Below are positions 36,681 to 45,652 of a stretch of 64,000 bases of DNA, piece by piece. The notes under the pieces are model-generated. The model worked only from the letters and a program-made list of their open reading frames with translations, searched no databases and was not told the origin of the DNA. The translations under genes were made by a program, and so were the position numbers. The DNA comes from CBDHFF01 sp965262395 (GTDB lineage: Bacteria; Pseudomonadota; Alphaproteobacteria; Rickettsiales; Anaplasmataceae): the NCBI GenBank assembly GCA_965262395.1, contig OZ253531.1:1623070-1687069 (forward strand), read 5' to 3'. The number at the start of each line of letters is the position of its first letter. Within the stretch, counting starts at the first letter, position 1.

Positions 36681-37110
36681 AACGACATAGCAAGCATTGA
36701 CTTAAATTTACTGTAAACATGGAGAAAAATAATTAACTCGTACTATTATTGTTTACCAAGCGACATAGCAAGCATTGACTTAAATTTACTGTAAACATGG
36801 AGAAAAATAATTAACTCGCACTATTATTGTTTACCAAGCGACATAGCAAGCATTGACTTAAACTTACTGTAAACATGGAGAAAAATAATTAACTCGCACT
36901 ATTATTGTTTACCAAGCGACATAGCAAGCATTGACTTAAATTTACTGTAAACATGGAGAAAAATAATTAACTCGCACTATTATTGTTTACCAAGCGACAT
37001 AGCAAGCATTGACTTAAATTTACTGTAAACATGGAGAAAAATAATTAACTCGTACTATTATTGTTTACCAAGCGACATAGCAAGCATTGACTTAAATTTA
37101 CTGTAAACAT
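36681..37110. repeat. 78-bp tandem repeat, five copies plus the flgB 3' end
   Basis: Units start at 36683, 36761, 36839, 36917 and 36995 with an exact 78-bp period. A sixth, partial copy at 37073 is the 3' end of flgB. The first ~45 bp of every unit (CGACATAGCAAGCATTGACT and onward to GTAAACAT) equal the end of flgB including codons for SKFKSMLAMSLGKQ. Copies differ by one or two bases. The array therefore grew out of the gene's own terminus. Confidence 0.95.
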
Positions 37111-37432
37111 CAGTAACTTTCCTATACTCTATAACATTATAATCCATGTTAATAGTTTCATGATCGATATCAACATCGTTACCATTCAACTTCATCTCTG
37201 TGATTCTTGGAGTATATCTTTCAAAAGAAGCAGACGTGCCACTCGACATATGCTTATCATTCGTCTTGGCTACAGACACTTTCCTACGATCATTACTAAT
37301 AAATTCTTTCATATTAAATGGCTTTAGATCCTTGGCTACATAACTATTAGTATTTGCATTAGCAACATTAGATGCAATAATATTCTGCTTACTAGAAAGA
37401 TAAGACATCTTCGCATATATTAAATCAAACAT
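37058..37432 (-). CDS. flgB: Flagellar basal-body rod protein FlgB
   Basis: FlgB is a proximal rod subunit of the flagellum. The protein has the rod-protein N-terminus MSYLSSKQNIIASNVANANT (about 9-28), followed by YVAKDLKPF. The C-terminal helix (about 95-124) reads DYNVIEYRKVTDVYSKFKSM. At 124 residues it is a normal length. The 3' end, about 45 bp, is the sequence that is repeated in the array downstream. It lies one base after iscX on the same strand. No other flagellar gene is in the window, so whether a flagellum is made cannot be judged. Confidence 0.9.
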   Translation of the reverse strand: MFDLIYAKMSYLSSKQNIIASNVANANTNSYVAKDLKPFNMKEFISNDRRKVSVAKTNDKHMSSGTSASFERYTPRITEMKLNGNDVDIDHETINMDYNVIEYRKVTDVYSKFKSMLAMSLGKQ

Positions 37433-37433
37433 A

Positions 37434-37658
37434 TCAAATATTATCCTCTCTTAATTCCAACCATTCCATTTGTATACGCTCTAATATAGGTTCATTGGAC
37501 AACTCTGGCTTATCACTGAATCCTTTCAGACTACATATATACTTATGTAAATCTGTAAATCTCACCCATTGCACATCAACATCAGGATATTCTTCTTCCA
37601 ATGCATCTACTATATCTTCTACGTCATTCCATTTAAAATTACAAACCTTATCAGCCAT
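37434..37658 (-). CDS. iscX: Fe-S cluster assembly protein IscX
   Basis: IscX binds IscS and tunes Fe-S cluster assembly. The 74-residue protein shows the family pattern: FKWNDVEDIVDALEEEYPDV near the start, WVRFTDLHKYICSLKGFSD in the middle and NEPILERIQMEWLELRED at the end. The acidic helices and length are typical. It sits directly upstream of flgB and about 80 bp downstream of pdxJ. The isc operon itself is not in the window. Confidence 0.9.
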   Translation of the reverse strand: MADKVCNFKWNDVEDIVDALEEEYPDVDVQWVRFTDLHKYICSLKGFSDKPELSNEPILERIQMEWLELREDNI

Positions 37659-37740
37659 ATATTACCTGTAGTAAACACAGCGCCATACTATCAAATACGC
37701 ATATTATGTCAACTAACTTAATACAAGGAAACAAGAGATA

Positions 37741-38496
37741 CTAAGCAACAGAATTGATCATTCTCAACATCTCTCTTACAGAAGTGCGTAGCCCTCTCAA
37801 TAAAGAATCTGATATCAAAAAATGTCCTATGTGCAATCTGTTAATCTCAGATATATCAGATATGCCTCTCACAGTGCTAAAATTAAGTCCATGACCAGCA
37901 TGACATTCCAATCCCATAGAAAGGATAAATTGTGCAGCGTTTCTAATTTGATATAAATGATTCATCGCAAGACTCATATTTCCTGAGCCAATAGCACGAG
38001 CATACGCCCCAGTATGCAGCTCAACAATATCTGCTTTACCTATAACAGCCGCATATTCATTGATATACCCTACATCAGGTTCTAAGAATAATGAAACCTT
38101 AATGCCCAAGCTTTTCAAATAATCAATATAATTAGGCAACATAGGAAGCACTGAGACGTGAAGGCCGCCTTCTGTAGTTAGTTCTTCTCTTTTCTCTGGA
38201 ACAAAACAAACATAAGCAGGTTTAACGTCACTAGCAATTTTAACCATTTCATCCGTAGGAGCAATTTCCATACTAAGTTCTACATTAAGCATTTGGCGTA
38301 ATAAATAAACATCTTCGTCCTTGATATGCCTTCTATCCTCTCTCAAATGGATAGTAATTCCACTTGCTCCACCTTGCACCGCCTCATTAGCCGCATCTAA
38401 TAAATTAGGATACCCATCATCACGAACATTTCGCAATGTTGCAACATGATCTATATTTACATATAAAGATTTATTTGTGTAATGATTATTATCCAT
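37741..38496 (-). CDS. pdxJ: Pyridoxine 5'-phosphate synthase
   Basis: PdxJ makes pyridoxine 5'-phosphate from deoxyxylulose 5-phosphate and 3-amino-2-oxopropyl phosphate in vitamin B6 synthesis. The TIM barrel shows YVNIDHVATLRNVR, GASGITIHLREDRRHI, KREELTTEGGL, VELHTGAYA and CHAGHGLNFSTV, all typical. I start at ATG 38496 with AGAGGA nine bases upstream; the frame extends to a TTG at 38517. Length about 251 is normal. Confidence 0.95.
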   Translation of the reverse strand: MDNNHYTNKSLYVNIDHVATLRNVRDDGYPNLLDAANEAVQGGASGITIHLREDRRHIKDEDVYLLRQMLNVELSMEIAPTDEMVKIASDVKPAYVCFVPEKREELTTEGGLHVSVLPMLPNYIDYLKSLGIKVSLFLEPDVGYINEYAAVIGKADIVELHTGAYARAIGSGNMSLAMNHLYQIRNAAQFILSMGLECHAGHGLNFSTVRGISDISEINRLHIGHFLISDSLLRGLRTSVREMLRMINSVA

Positions 38497-38539
38497 ATAA
38501 TTATTCCTCTGCTTCAATTATTATAAATAATATACTATA

Positions 38540-39697
38540 TTATTTATAATAATCACGATATAAATCATACGCTAGCTCTATTAAGCTATTTTCGATGTAG
38601 TTAATACGATATTTCTCGCTCTCTTGAATGAAACGATTATCTTCATCTCTACCAGTGATCACAAAGCGACCTGCTCTCATTCCTATATGACAGATTATAG
38701 TCTCCACTAAACTACTCCAGTCCACTTCTCCAGCTATAATATCTTCTTTTCTAGAAATCATTTCTATCCACTTATTTAATATCTCATAGATCACTATAAA
38801 GCCACCGGTTCTATCTTTACCATGGACACAATTAACAGCAATTGGAACATCCATGCCATATTTCCTGTGTCTAGACAGCACATCTGTAAGCAGACTACCT
38901 AAATTACCAGCAATACTCCCTTGTTTCCATAATTGATCGGACCATAAATGATCACTATCATCCTTACAAGATACAAATCTAGTAATCTCGTAAGAGTCAT
39001 TACCATTATCAATAGTCCAAATCTCTTCACGGTAGAAGTCATGATCCACAATATTGAGTAAGTGAACTGAATAATTATCTACATTTATATCTGTAAATTT
39101 ATCTGGAGATATATTGAATCTGGGCGTTATAAAACGTATATCTTCTAAATATATATCATCCTTCTCTTGCACAAAAATACTGGCATCTAATATATCAACA
39201 ACCTCATTAGTTTTCTTATTATAAACAAATTTTCTGCGCACAATCTGCTTATCTAACGTGCTTTCATTGGCAACTTGTACAATAATACGAGAACCAGAGC
39301 TAATAACAAACGACCAGTATAATTCTGTCATTTCCTTTTCAGAAAGTAAAAATCTATTATCACCCAAATTTGGTAAGACCGTTCCTTCAGAAGCGATATA
39401 CTGTATAGTAGTACCACCATTCTCAGCAAAAGAGAATTTATTGGCACCATAAAATTTTCCCTTATACTTGCCAACACTCAAAGTAACCAGATTATCGTCG
39501 ACAATATCAAGATCCCCACTTGTTCTAAACCAGAAACGAGTCAGCAATAAATATTTCTTACGCAAATGATCATTGAGCATATTCGCTATATTGTCATTAG
39601 CATAATCGGTAATAATGCGATCATCCCATCCAGCAAAATTTTCTGGCCTTACAAGATCACAAAACTTATTGTCAGTACAAGTATATCTCAAAACCAC
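38540..39697 (-). CDS. Protein tyrosine phosphatase, candidate effector
   Basis: The pattern of a classical eukaryotic-type PTP runs through residues ~80-350. It has YIASEGTVLPN (compare YIAxQGPLPxT) and then SGSRIIVQVANES. The P-loop NCVHGKDRTGG gives the C-x5-R signature with Cys290 and Arg296; the usual His before Cys is Asn. A Q-loop-like FIQESEKY follows. The general-acid loop is probably within KDDSDH (245-250). There is no signal peptide. Start GTG 39697 with AAGGAT. PTPs of this kind in host-associated bacteria (YopH, SptP) dephosphorylate host proteins; that role here is inference. Confidence 0.83.
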   Translation of the reverse strand: MVLRYTCTDNKFCDLVRPENFAGWDDRIITDYANDNIANMLNDHLRKKYLLLTRFWFRTSGDLDIVDDNLVTLSVGKYKGKFYGANKFSFAENGGTTIQYIASEGTVLPNLGDNRFLLSEKEMTELYWSFVISSGSRIIVQVANESTLDKQIVRRKFVYNKKTNEVVDILDASIFVQEKDDIYLEDIRFITPRFNISPDKFTDINVDNYSVHLLNIVDHDFYREEIWTIDNGNDSYEITRFVSCKDDSDHLWSDQLWKQGSIAGNLGSLLTDVLSRHRKYGMDVPIAVNCVHGKDRTGGFIVIYEILNKWIEMISRKEDIIAGEVDWSSLVETIICHIGMRAGRFVITGRDEDNRFIQESEKYRINYIENSLIELAYDLYRDYYK

Positions 39698-39733
39698 AAT
39701 TTATCCTTATGTATAATTATTGTATAATAGAAC

Positions 39734-40232
39734 GCCACAAGCAATATTCAACTAATATAACTTAGATGCTTAGCTATAGTTCATATATCCACAGAATATT
39801 AAATAATACCTAAAAATGCCACAAGCAATATTCAACTAATATAACTTAGATGCTTAGCTATAGTTCACATATCCACAGAATATTAAATAATACCTAAAAA
39901 TGCCACAAGCAATATTCAACTAATATAACTTAGATGCTTAGCTATAGTTCACATATCCACAGAATATTAAATAATACCTAAAAATGCCACAAGCAATATT
40001 CAACCAATATAACTTAGATGCTTAGCTATAGTTCACATATCCACAGAATATTAAATAATACCTAAAAATGCCACAAGCAATATTCAACCAATATAACTTA
40101 GATGCTTAGTTATAGTTCATATATCCACAGAATATTAAATAATACCTAAAAATGCCACAAGCAATATTCAACCAATATAACTTAAATGCTTAGCTATAGT
40201 TCATATATCCACAGAATATTAAATAATACCTA
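39734..40232. repeat. 84-bp tandem repeat, six copies
   Basis: Units start at 39734, 39818, 39902, 39986, 40070 and 40154 with an exact 84-bp period; the last is slightly short. The unit starts GCCACAAGCAATATTCAACT and contains CATATCCACAGAATATTAAA. Copies differ by one to four bases. The array lies between the phosphatase start and rho, so it may hold the phosphatase promoter region. The 157 bp between it and rho show nothing. Confidence 0.95.
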
Positions 40233-40389
40233 CCCGAAAGTGTAGATAAAGAAATATTTCTCTATACTGCCTATTCTTCAACTGTATAACATGAAACTAA
40301 ACTAAACTTAGCATAATCGTCTTTGCCAGAGCCAACCATTCAAACATCATAACTAAATCATGATCTCAAGCAAAAACTTATACAGATTA

Positions 40390-42111
40390 TTAATATGTAT
40401 TAACTTTCTTATCAGATGCACTATTCATAGATTCAAAGAAATCTGCATTATTTTTAGTAGATTTAAGTTTATCTATTAAAAATTCCATAGACTCAATAAC
40501 ACCCATAGGGTTAAGTATACGACGTAATACCCACATCTTTGTTAGTACATCCTTATCAACAAGCAACTCTTCTTTCCTAGTTCCAGATTTTGTGACATCT
40601 ATTGCAGGGAATATACGCTTATCAGCCAATTTTCTCTCTAAAATAATTTCACAATTACCCGTACCTTTGAATTCTTCAAATATAACCTCATCCATACGAG
40701 AACCAGTATCTATTAAAGCTGTAGCAAGAATTGTTAGTGAACCAGCATCTTCAATATTACGAGCTGCACCAAAAAATCTTTTTGGGCGCTGCAACGCATT
40801 AGAATCAACTCCACCAGTTAATACCTTGCCAGATGCAGGTACAACGGTATTATATGCTCTAGCCAATCTGGTTATAGAATCAAGTAAGATTACTACATCT
40901 TTACCCATTTCAACCATTCTTTTTGCTCTTTCAACAACCATCTCTGCCAGCTGTACATGACGACTAGCCGGTTCATCAAATGTTGAACTAACAACTTCAC
41001 CCTTAACTGATCTCATCATATCAGTCACTTCTTCTGGGCGTTCATCAATCAGAAGAACCATAAGATGAACATCTGGATGATTAGTGGTTATGGAATGCGC
41101 AACCTGCTGCATCAGAACTGTCTTTCCTGTTCTAGGTGGAGCTACAATCAACGCACGCTGTCCTTTCCCTAATGGAGCAGTTAGATCAATAACTCGTTGA
41201 CTCAGTCCTATAGATGTATCCACAGAGTTAATCTCTAACTCAAGTTTCTGATCGGGATACCATGGGGTTAAATTATCAAAATGAACATTGGTTCGATTAT
41301 ATTCATCTGAATCTACAGATACTCCATTAACATGCGTCACATTCACTAAAGAACAATAACGTTCTCCACCACGCTCTCCGCCATTTGCAGGTGGCTTGAT
41401 TTCACCAAATACATGGTCCCCTCTTTTCATCCCAGAACGACGTTTTTGCAAGGGAGAAACATAAATATCATCTGCACCAGGTACATAATTATTATGCGGG
41501 CATCTAAGAAAAGCAAAGCTATTGTTAATAACTTCAACCATACCACCACCAACAATTTTCGCACCACGTTTGCTTTTAATGACTGCACAACGCATCTCTT
41601 GCACTGACATTCCAGAAGTATTGTTAATCCCTAATTCCTTGGCTATCTCAATTAGTCTTTTAGGGCTTTCCTGCTGTAAAACTGTAAGATCAACAATTTC
41701 ACTAGGTTCAACTTTCTGTGCATCTGCCATAGGTCTTGATTGAGTTCTTTCATCTTGTTGCCTTGGTCTTTTAGGTACATTTTCCCGCACCTGATCGCCT
41801 GATTTCTGCTGAGTACTTGTTAAATCATTAAGGTATTTGTCGTACTCCTTAAATGGATCTTGATCTTTATCTTGTTCTTCAGATGATTGAATATTACCAG
41901 GGGCTTCTGCTGTAGCTTCATTAGCTTCTACATTAATTTGCTCACCTCCAAAATCAAAATTCAATGGTAAATCTGATGACACAGTATCTTTATCATCATC
42001 TGCCCCTCTTGGGGCACGGAACTTTCTGTTCCCTACACTTCTTTTGCTATAACCGCTACCTACCCTAGAATCGTTAGACGCAGGAGAGTTACTAAAACTA
42101 CTATGAGACAT
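40390..42111 (-). CDS. rho: Transcription termination factor Rho
   Basis: Rho is a hexameric RNA-dependent ATPase that terminates transcription. It has an RNA-binding OB-fold (FLRCPHNNYVPGADDIYVSP), Walker A as APPRTGKTVLMQ, and later VILLDSITRLARAYN and GTGNCEIILERKLADKRIFP. The N-terminal ~140 residues after Met42111 are a Glu/Asp/Ser/Arg-rich insertion before LQQESPKRLIEIAKELGI; this makes it longer than E. coli Rho (419). The open frame extends to 42171, but ATG 42111 has AGAAGG nine bases upstream. Confidence 0.96.
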   Translation of the reverse strand: MSHSSFSNSPASNDSRVGSGYSKRSVGNRKFRAPRGADDDKDTVSSDLPLNFDFGGEQINVEANEATAEAPGNIQSSEEQDKDQDPFKEYDKYLNDLTSTQQKSGDQVRENVPKRPRQQDERTQSRPMADAQKVEPSEIVDLTVLQQESPKRLIEIAKELGINNTSGMSVQEMRCAVIKSKRGAKIVGGGMVEVINNSFAFLRCPHNNYVPGADDIYVSPLQKRRSGMKRGDHVFGEIKPPANGGERGGERYCSLVNVTHVNGVSVDSDEYNRTNVHFDNLTPWYPDQKLELEINSVDTSIGLSQRVIDLTAPLGKGQRALIVAPPRTGKTVLMQQVAHSITTNHPDVHLMVLLIDERPEEVTDMMRSVKGEVVSSTFDEPASRHVQLAEMVVERAKRMVEMGKDVVILLDSITRLARAYNTVVPASGKVLTGGVDSNALQRPKRFFGAARNIEDAGSLTILATALIDTGSRMDEVIFEEFKGTGNCEIILERKLADKRIFPAIDVTKSGTRKEELLVDKDVLTKMWVLRRILNPMGVIESMEFLIDKLKSTKNNADFFESMNSASDKKVNTY

Positions 42112-42259
42112 AACAAACAACCTTCTATAAAAATATGAGAATATGAAAATATAAGTAAAATAAAAATACACCTGAATTGGAGTAAAATAAATATTTTAAA
42201 GTATTGAAACTAGACAGACTCATCCCCTCAACGGGTCTCGAAGAAAAATTTAAACCTCT

Positions 42260-42289
42260 TGGAGTCGGTTCAACTATAGTATTATAATA
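42260..42289 (+). promoter_or_regulatory. Possible promoter for ybeY
   Basis: TTGGAG, an 18-bp spacer and TATAAT end 35 bp before ATG 42324. The -35 match is moderate. Confidence 0.45.
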
Positions 42290-42323
42290 CAGATATTGCA
42301 ACACCTATTTTTATACAACATCA

Positions 42324-42797
42324 ATGAACATTATAATAAGAGTGGACAATGATCAGTGGCAAAGGCACCTAGTTAACCTGGATACTGAAAGGATCACATC
42401 AACAATCAAAGAATATACTAAAGCTTACACCAATGGAGATATCACTGTATTATTCACTGATAACAATCAAATAAAAATCTTGAATAATAATTTTCGTGGT
42501 AAAAATGCACCTACAAACGTTCTTTCATTTCCATTTAATGATGACGATGGCATGATGGAACTTATAGAAGGAGTGAGGTATCTAGGGGACATAGCAATAG
42601 CTTTGGAGACAATAGAGTCAGAAGCTGAAACAGCTCAAATATGTGTTTTAAATCACACAATACATATGATTACACATGGAATCTTACATATATTGGGGTA
42701 TGACCATATGAATGATGCAGAAGCAAATATCATGGAATCACTTGAAATTAAAATCCTCAACGATTTAGGAATAAAGAACCCATATCAGAACATATAG
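42324..42797 (+). CDS. ybeY: Endoribonuclease YbeY
   Basis: YbeY is a zinc RNase needed for 16S rRNA 3' maturation and ribosome quality control. The zinc motif is HMITHGILHILGYDHMNDAE (H-x3-H-x5-H type) near residue 110-130. The upstream NVLSFPF and YLGDIAIALETI segments are family features. At 157 residues it has the expected length. The ATG at 42324 is the only suitable start. It is divergent from rho. Confidence 0.95.
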   Translation: MNIIIRVDNDQWQRHLVNLDTERITSTIKEYTKAYTNGDITVLFTDNNQIKILNNNFRGKNAPTNVLSFPFNDDDGMMELIEGVRYLGDIAIALETIESEAETAQICVLNHTIHMITHGILHILGYDHMNDAEANIMESLEIKILNDLGIKNPYQNI

Positions 42798-42836
42798 CTT
42801 CAGGCAACCTACATATTTTACTAGAGGAAACACATT

Positions 42837-42959
42837 CGAAAATAGAGCTTAAAACAAGACCAGCTATGAATCAGAACAGTTACTTAGAAAGTATATTTCG
42901 AAAATAGAGCTTAAAACAAGATCAACTATGAATCAGAACAGTTACTTAGAAACTATATA
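42837..42959. repeat. 62-bp tandem repeat, two copies
   Basis: Two copies beginning CGAAAATAGAGCTTAAAACA stand at 42837 and 42899 and differ at a few bases. They lie between ybeY and the 3' end of dut, which converge here. Confidence 0.9.
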
Positions 42960-42987
42960 ATTTGTTAATAATTCTACTTCCTATGCT

Positions 42988-44410
42988 CTATTGAGAGTCA
43001 GTAGTAGAATCAGCAGAGTCAGTAGTAGAATCAGCAGAGTCAGTGGTAGAATCAGCAGAGTCAGTAGTAGAATCAGCAGAATCAGTAGTCAGTAGTAGAA
43101 TCAGCAGAGTCAGTGGTAGAATCAGCAGAATCAGTAGTAGAGTCAGTAGTAGAATCAGCAGAATCAGTAGTAGATTCAGCAGAGTCAGTAGAATCAGTAG
43201 TAGATCAGCAGAGTCAGTGGTAGAATCAGCAGCAGAGTCAGTAGTAGAATCAGCAGAGTCAGTAAAACCAGTAGAACCAAAGCCTCCTTCGTCTCTTTTA
43301 GTCTTCTCAAGCTCTGTCACTTCATTAAATTGAACCTTAGTAATTGGTGCAATAACCATCTGTGCTACACGCATGCCGTCAGTAACAATAAATTCTTCTT
43401 TTCCATGGTTAACTAGAAGAATTTTTAATTCTCCACGATAATCAGAATCAACTGTTCCTGGAGAGTTGAACACAGCAATGCCATAAGCATCTGCCAAGCC
43501 AGATCTAGATCTGATTTGAGCTTCAGTGCCGAAAGGAAGCTCAATTTTAAGACCAGTGGGAATTAGCACTCTGTCGCCAGACAGTAATTTAATATCTTCA
43601 AGAATTCTAGCTTTTAAATCTACTCCCGAACTACCGTCAGTAGCATATTCAGGAACAGAAACGCTTTTATCCATTTTAACAAAATTAACGATCTTACTTC
43701 TAAAAGGACGAGGAGCTCCTTCACTTCTGGAATCAGGTCTTCTGCTTCCGAATCCACGGTCACGATCGCCAGAATTAAATCCTCTGTCAGAGCTACCGAA
43801 TCTTCTATTGCTCCCACCACCTGCATGGCTACCAGCATTGTAATCAGAAGAAGAATCAGATCTTCTACCTCTATATCCACCTTCGCTAGAAGAATCAGAT
43901 CTTCTGTCTCTATATCCACCTTCGCTAGAAGAATCAGATCTTCTGCCTCTATATCCACCTTCGCTAGAAGAATCAGATCTTCTGCCTCTATATCCACCTT
44001 CGCTAGAAGAATCAGATCTTCTGCCTCTATATCCACCTTCGCTAGACGAGTCAGATCTTTTGCCTCTATATCCACCTTCGCTAGAAGAATCAGATCTTTT
44101 GCCTCTATATCCACCTTCGCTAGACGAGTCAGATCTTTTGCCTCTATATCCACCTTCGCTAGACGAAGTCAGATCTTTTGCCTCTATATCCACCTTCGCT
44201 AGACGAATCAGATCTTTTGCCTCTATATCCACCTTCGCTAGACGAGTCAGATCTTTTGCCTCTATATCCACCTTCACTAGACGAATCAGATCTTTTGCCT
44301 CTATATCCACCTTCGCTAGAAGAATCTCTTCTATTACCCTCGTTGAATCTACTGTCACTGCCTGATGAATAGGTAACATCACCCTCATTGCTGAAACCTA
44401 AATATGACAC
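42988..44410 (-). CDS. dut: dUTPase with repeat extensions and an apparent frameshift
   Basis: The central ~150 residues (about 43265-43690) are a complete trimeric dUTPase: SGVDLKARI (motif 1), RSRSGLADAYGIAV (motif 2), GTVDSDYRGELK (motif 3), VAQMVIAPI (motif 4) and GGFGSTGF (motif 5). It hydrolyses dUTP to dUMP. Upstream is an RG-rich region of twelve 13-residue repeats (SSSEGGYRGKRSD). Downstream is a TDSADST repeat tail. The best start is GTG 44410 with GGGGGA. An extra T (minus strand) at 44166-44167 shifts the frame inside the repeats, and the frame of 44388 reads a hydrophobic version of them. The product may therefore start within the repeats or depend on frameshifting. Confidence 0.85.
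42990..43262. repeat. Degenerate repeat encoding the dut C-terminal tail
   Basis: The unit GAGTCAGTAGTAGAATCAGC with one more base repeats with small insertions and deletions. Read in the dut frame it starts as TDSADST, changes to a Leu/Ile-rich reading and returns to TDSADST before the stop. Indels within the repeat therefore have shifted the frame twice without creating a stop. Confidence 0.85.
43851..44319. repeat. 39-bp tandem repeat, 12 copies, with one indel
   Basis: Twelve 39-bp units encode SSSEGGYRG(K/R)RSD on the minus strand. One base is inserted at 44166-44167 (GACGAAGTC where the other copies have GACGAGTC). Four units lie on the 5' side of it and eight on the 3' side. Copies show a gradient: KR variants toward the 5' end, RR variants toward the dUTPase core. 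Confidence 0.95.
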
Positions 44411-44491
44411 AAATCCCCCGTAAATGTAATTGTTATAATACCAATGATAATGTTATAGTATGCATTGCTTATTTAATCAATTGAAATATTT

Positions 44492-44926
44492 ATGAAATGT
44501 CGGTTGTCACTCTTATGCATCGCACTTTTTCTTAGCAGTTGTGTAATGAAACCTGAATACTATGATGAGCAATTAAAACAATTAATACACATAGACGATT
44601 TATTGTTAAATTGGGGAGAGCCAAATAAAATTATCAAGATGTCTAATGAAAATCTTATCTATGAATATAATTATTCACCACTTGCTGGACTAGGGAATAG
44701 ATATGAAGTAGTACCCACGAATACTTTTACCTCCAAACAAAGCGAATCCAAAGGTTCGTCTGAAAGAAAATCCCATAATACAGAAAGGCGCACCACTTAC
44801 AAACCAGTTTTTGTAACACAGGATTGTGTTACAAGATTTGTAATACACAAGGAGAACGGCCTAATTCTTAAACATAGCTTCACTGGCAGAGATTGTGTGG
44901 CACGTAAAATCAAGGAAGAAAAATGA
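44492..44926 (+). CDS. Lipoprotein of unknown function
   Basis: The N-terminus MKCRLSLLCIALFLSSC is a lipoprotein signal with lipobox LSSC (Cys17). The mature part contains LLLNWGEPNKI, a tryptophan-glycine-glutamate-proline motif often found at the start of small outer-membrane lipoproteins, then IYEYNYSPLAGLG. A charged Ser/Lys/Arg linker (about 85-110) leads to a C-terminal strand with two Cys. Total 144 residues. I cannot assign a family. It is divergent from dut. Confidence 0.8.
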   Translation: MKCRLSLLCIALFLSSCVMKPEYYDEQLKQLIHIDDLLLNWGEPNKIIKMSNENLIYEYNYSPLAGLGNRYEVVPTNTFTSKQSESKGSSERKSHNTERRTTYKPVFVTQDCVTRFVIHKENGLILKHSFTGRDCVARKIKEEK

Positions 44927-44951
44927 ATGAGTTAACCTCAGATACAAAATA

Positions 44952-44981
44952 TTGACAGCTATATTAAAGATTATGTATAAT
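44952..44981 (+). promoter_or_regulatory. Strong consensus promoter for the 45011 gene
   Basis: TTGACA and TATAAT, both perfect, with an 18-bp spacer and a TG just before the -10 box. The transcription start would fall near 44988, about 23 nt before ATG 45011. This is the best -35/-10 match I saw in the window. Confidence 0.75.
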
Positions 44982-45010
44982 ACTAATAAATTAATATTAT
45001 AGGTAATTAC

Positions 45011-45418
45011 ATGGATAGCACATCAAAAAGAAATAGCCCGGTTAACACAGATAGGCCCGCTGCTACACCTACTCCTGCTGCTACACCTACTCCTGCTGCT
45101 GGTCATTCTAGTACTGCTGGTAGTGTTGCTGCCCCAAAATCATTATATTTACCTGGGTTACAACAAGCATTTGATAATGCGTGCACTGCTTATCCAGTAT
45201 ACGCATTGGGCGTATGCTGGTTTTCCTTTCTTAATGCAAGTAGAGATATCTATCAAGAAGCAAAAAGAGCCGGAAACATGGACATCCTCTCACTTCCTGG
45301 AACAATAATATATGAAGCAGGACAATGTCTCGGATTTTCTTCTGAAAGAACAGAGGAACATCACAGTGCAAGTGGAGAGGGAAACTGTCGCAGGATTATA
45401 GAGTCATACAATGGTTAA
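45011..45418 (+). CDS. Small unknown protein with Pro/Ala/Thr repeat
   Basis: I do not recognise this 135-residue protein. The N-terminus has a repeated AATPTP unit (about 17-30) and a Ser/Gly-rich linker. A moderately hydrophobic segment (YPVYALGVCWFSFLNASRD, about 57-75) follows, then EAGQCLGFSSER. Five Cys are present. It sits behind a near-perfect promoter. The composition is that of a small secreted or membrane-associated protein, but there is no signal peptide. Confidence 0.65.
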   Translation: MDSTSKRNSPVNTDRPAATPTPAATPTPAAGHSSTAGSVAAPKSLYLPGLQQAFDNACTAYPVYALGVCWFSFLNASRDIYQEAKRAGNMDILSLPGTIIYEAGQCLGFSSERTEEHHSASGEGNCRRIIESYNG

Positions 45419-45606
45419 AAAGTGACCACAGGAGAGATGTGATCGACCGAGAAATTCATGACATTCTCAATCTAATCGTCGACAATTTATACCTATCATG
45501 AATATGACGACAATTTTGTTCTGTTTTTGTGTATGGGTTAAGGTAACGCCTAGCATACATCTAGATGATTATCCTCTGTCCATATGCTGAAGCAATTATT
45601 AATTTC

Positions 45607-45635
45607 TTGAGTATATATTGATATTATTGTATAAT
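45607..45635 (+). promoter_or_regulatory. Promoter for the coiled-coil gene pair
   Basis: TTGAGT, a 17-bp spacer and TATAAT (preceded by TTG) lie before the starts at 45653 and 45668. Confidence 0.5.
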
Positions 45636-45652
45636 TAATACACCATTAATGT

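Noticed and set aside
43043..43333. Plus-strand Val/Glu/Ser frame over the dut tail
   Set aside because: It is the antisense of the TDSADST repeat and lacks a ribosome binding site.
43825..44365. Plus-strand frames across the dut repeats (FARRIRSSASIST and similar)
   Set aside because: They are antisense shadows of the 39-bp repeat that encodes the RG-rich region of dut.
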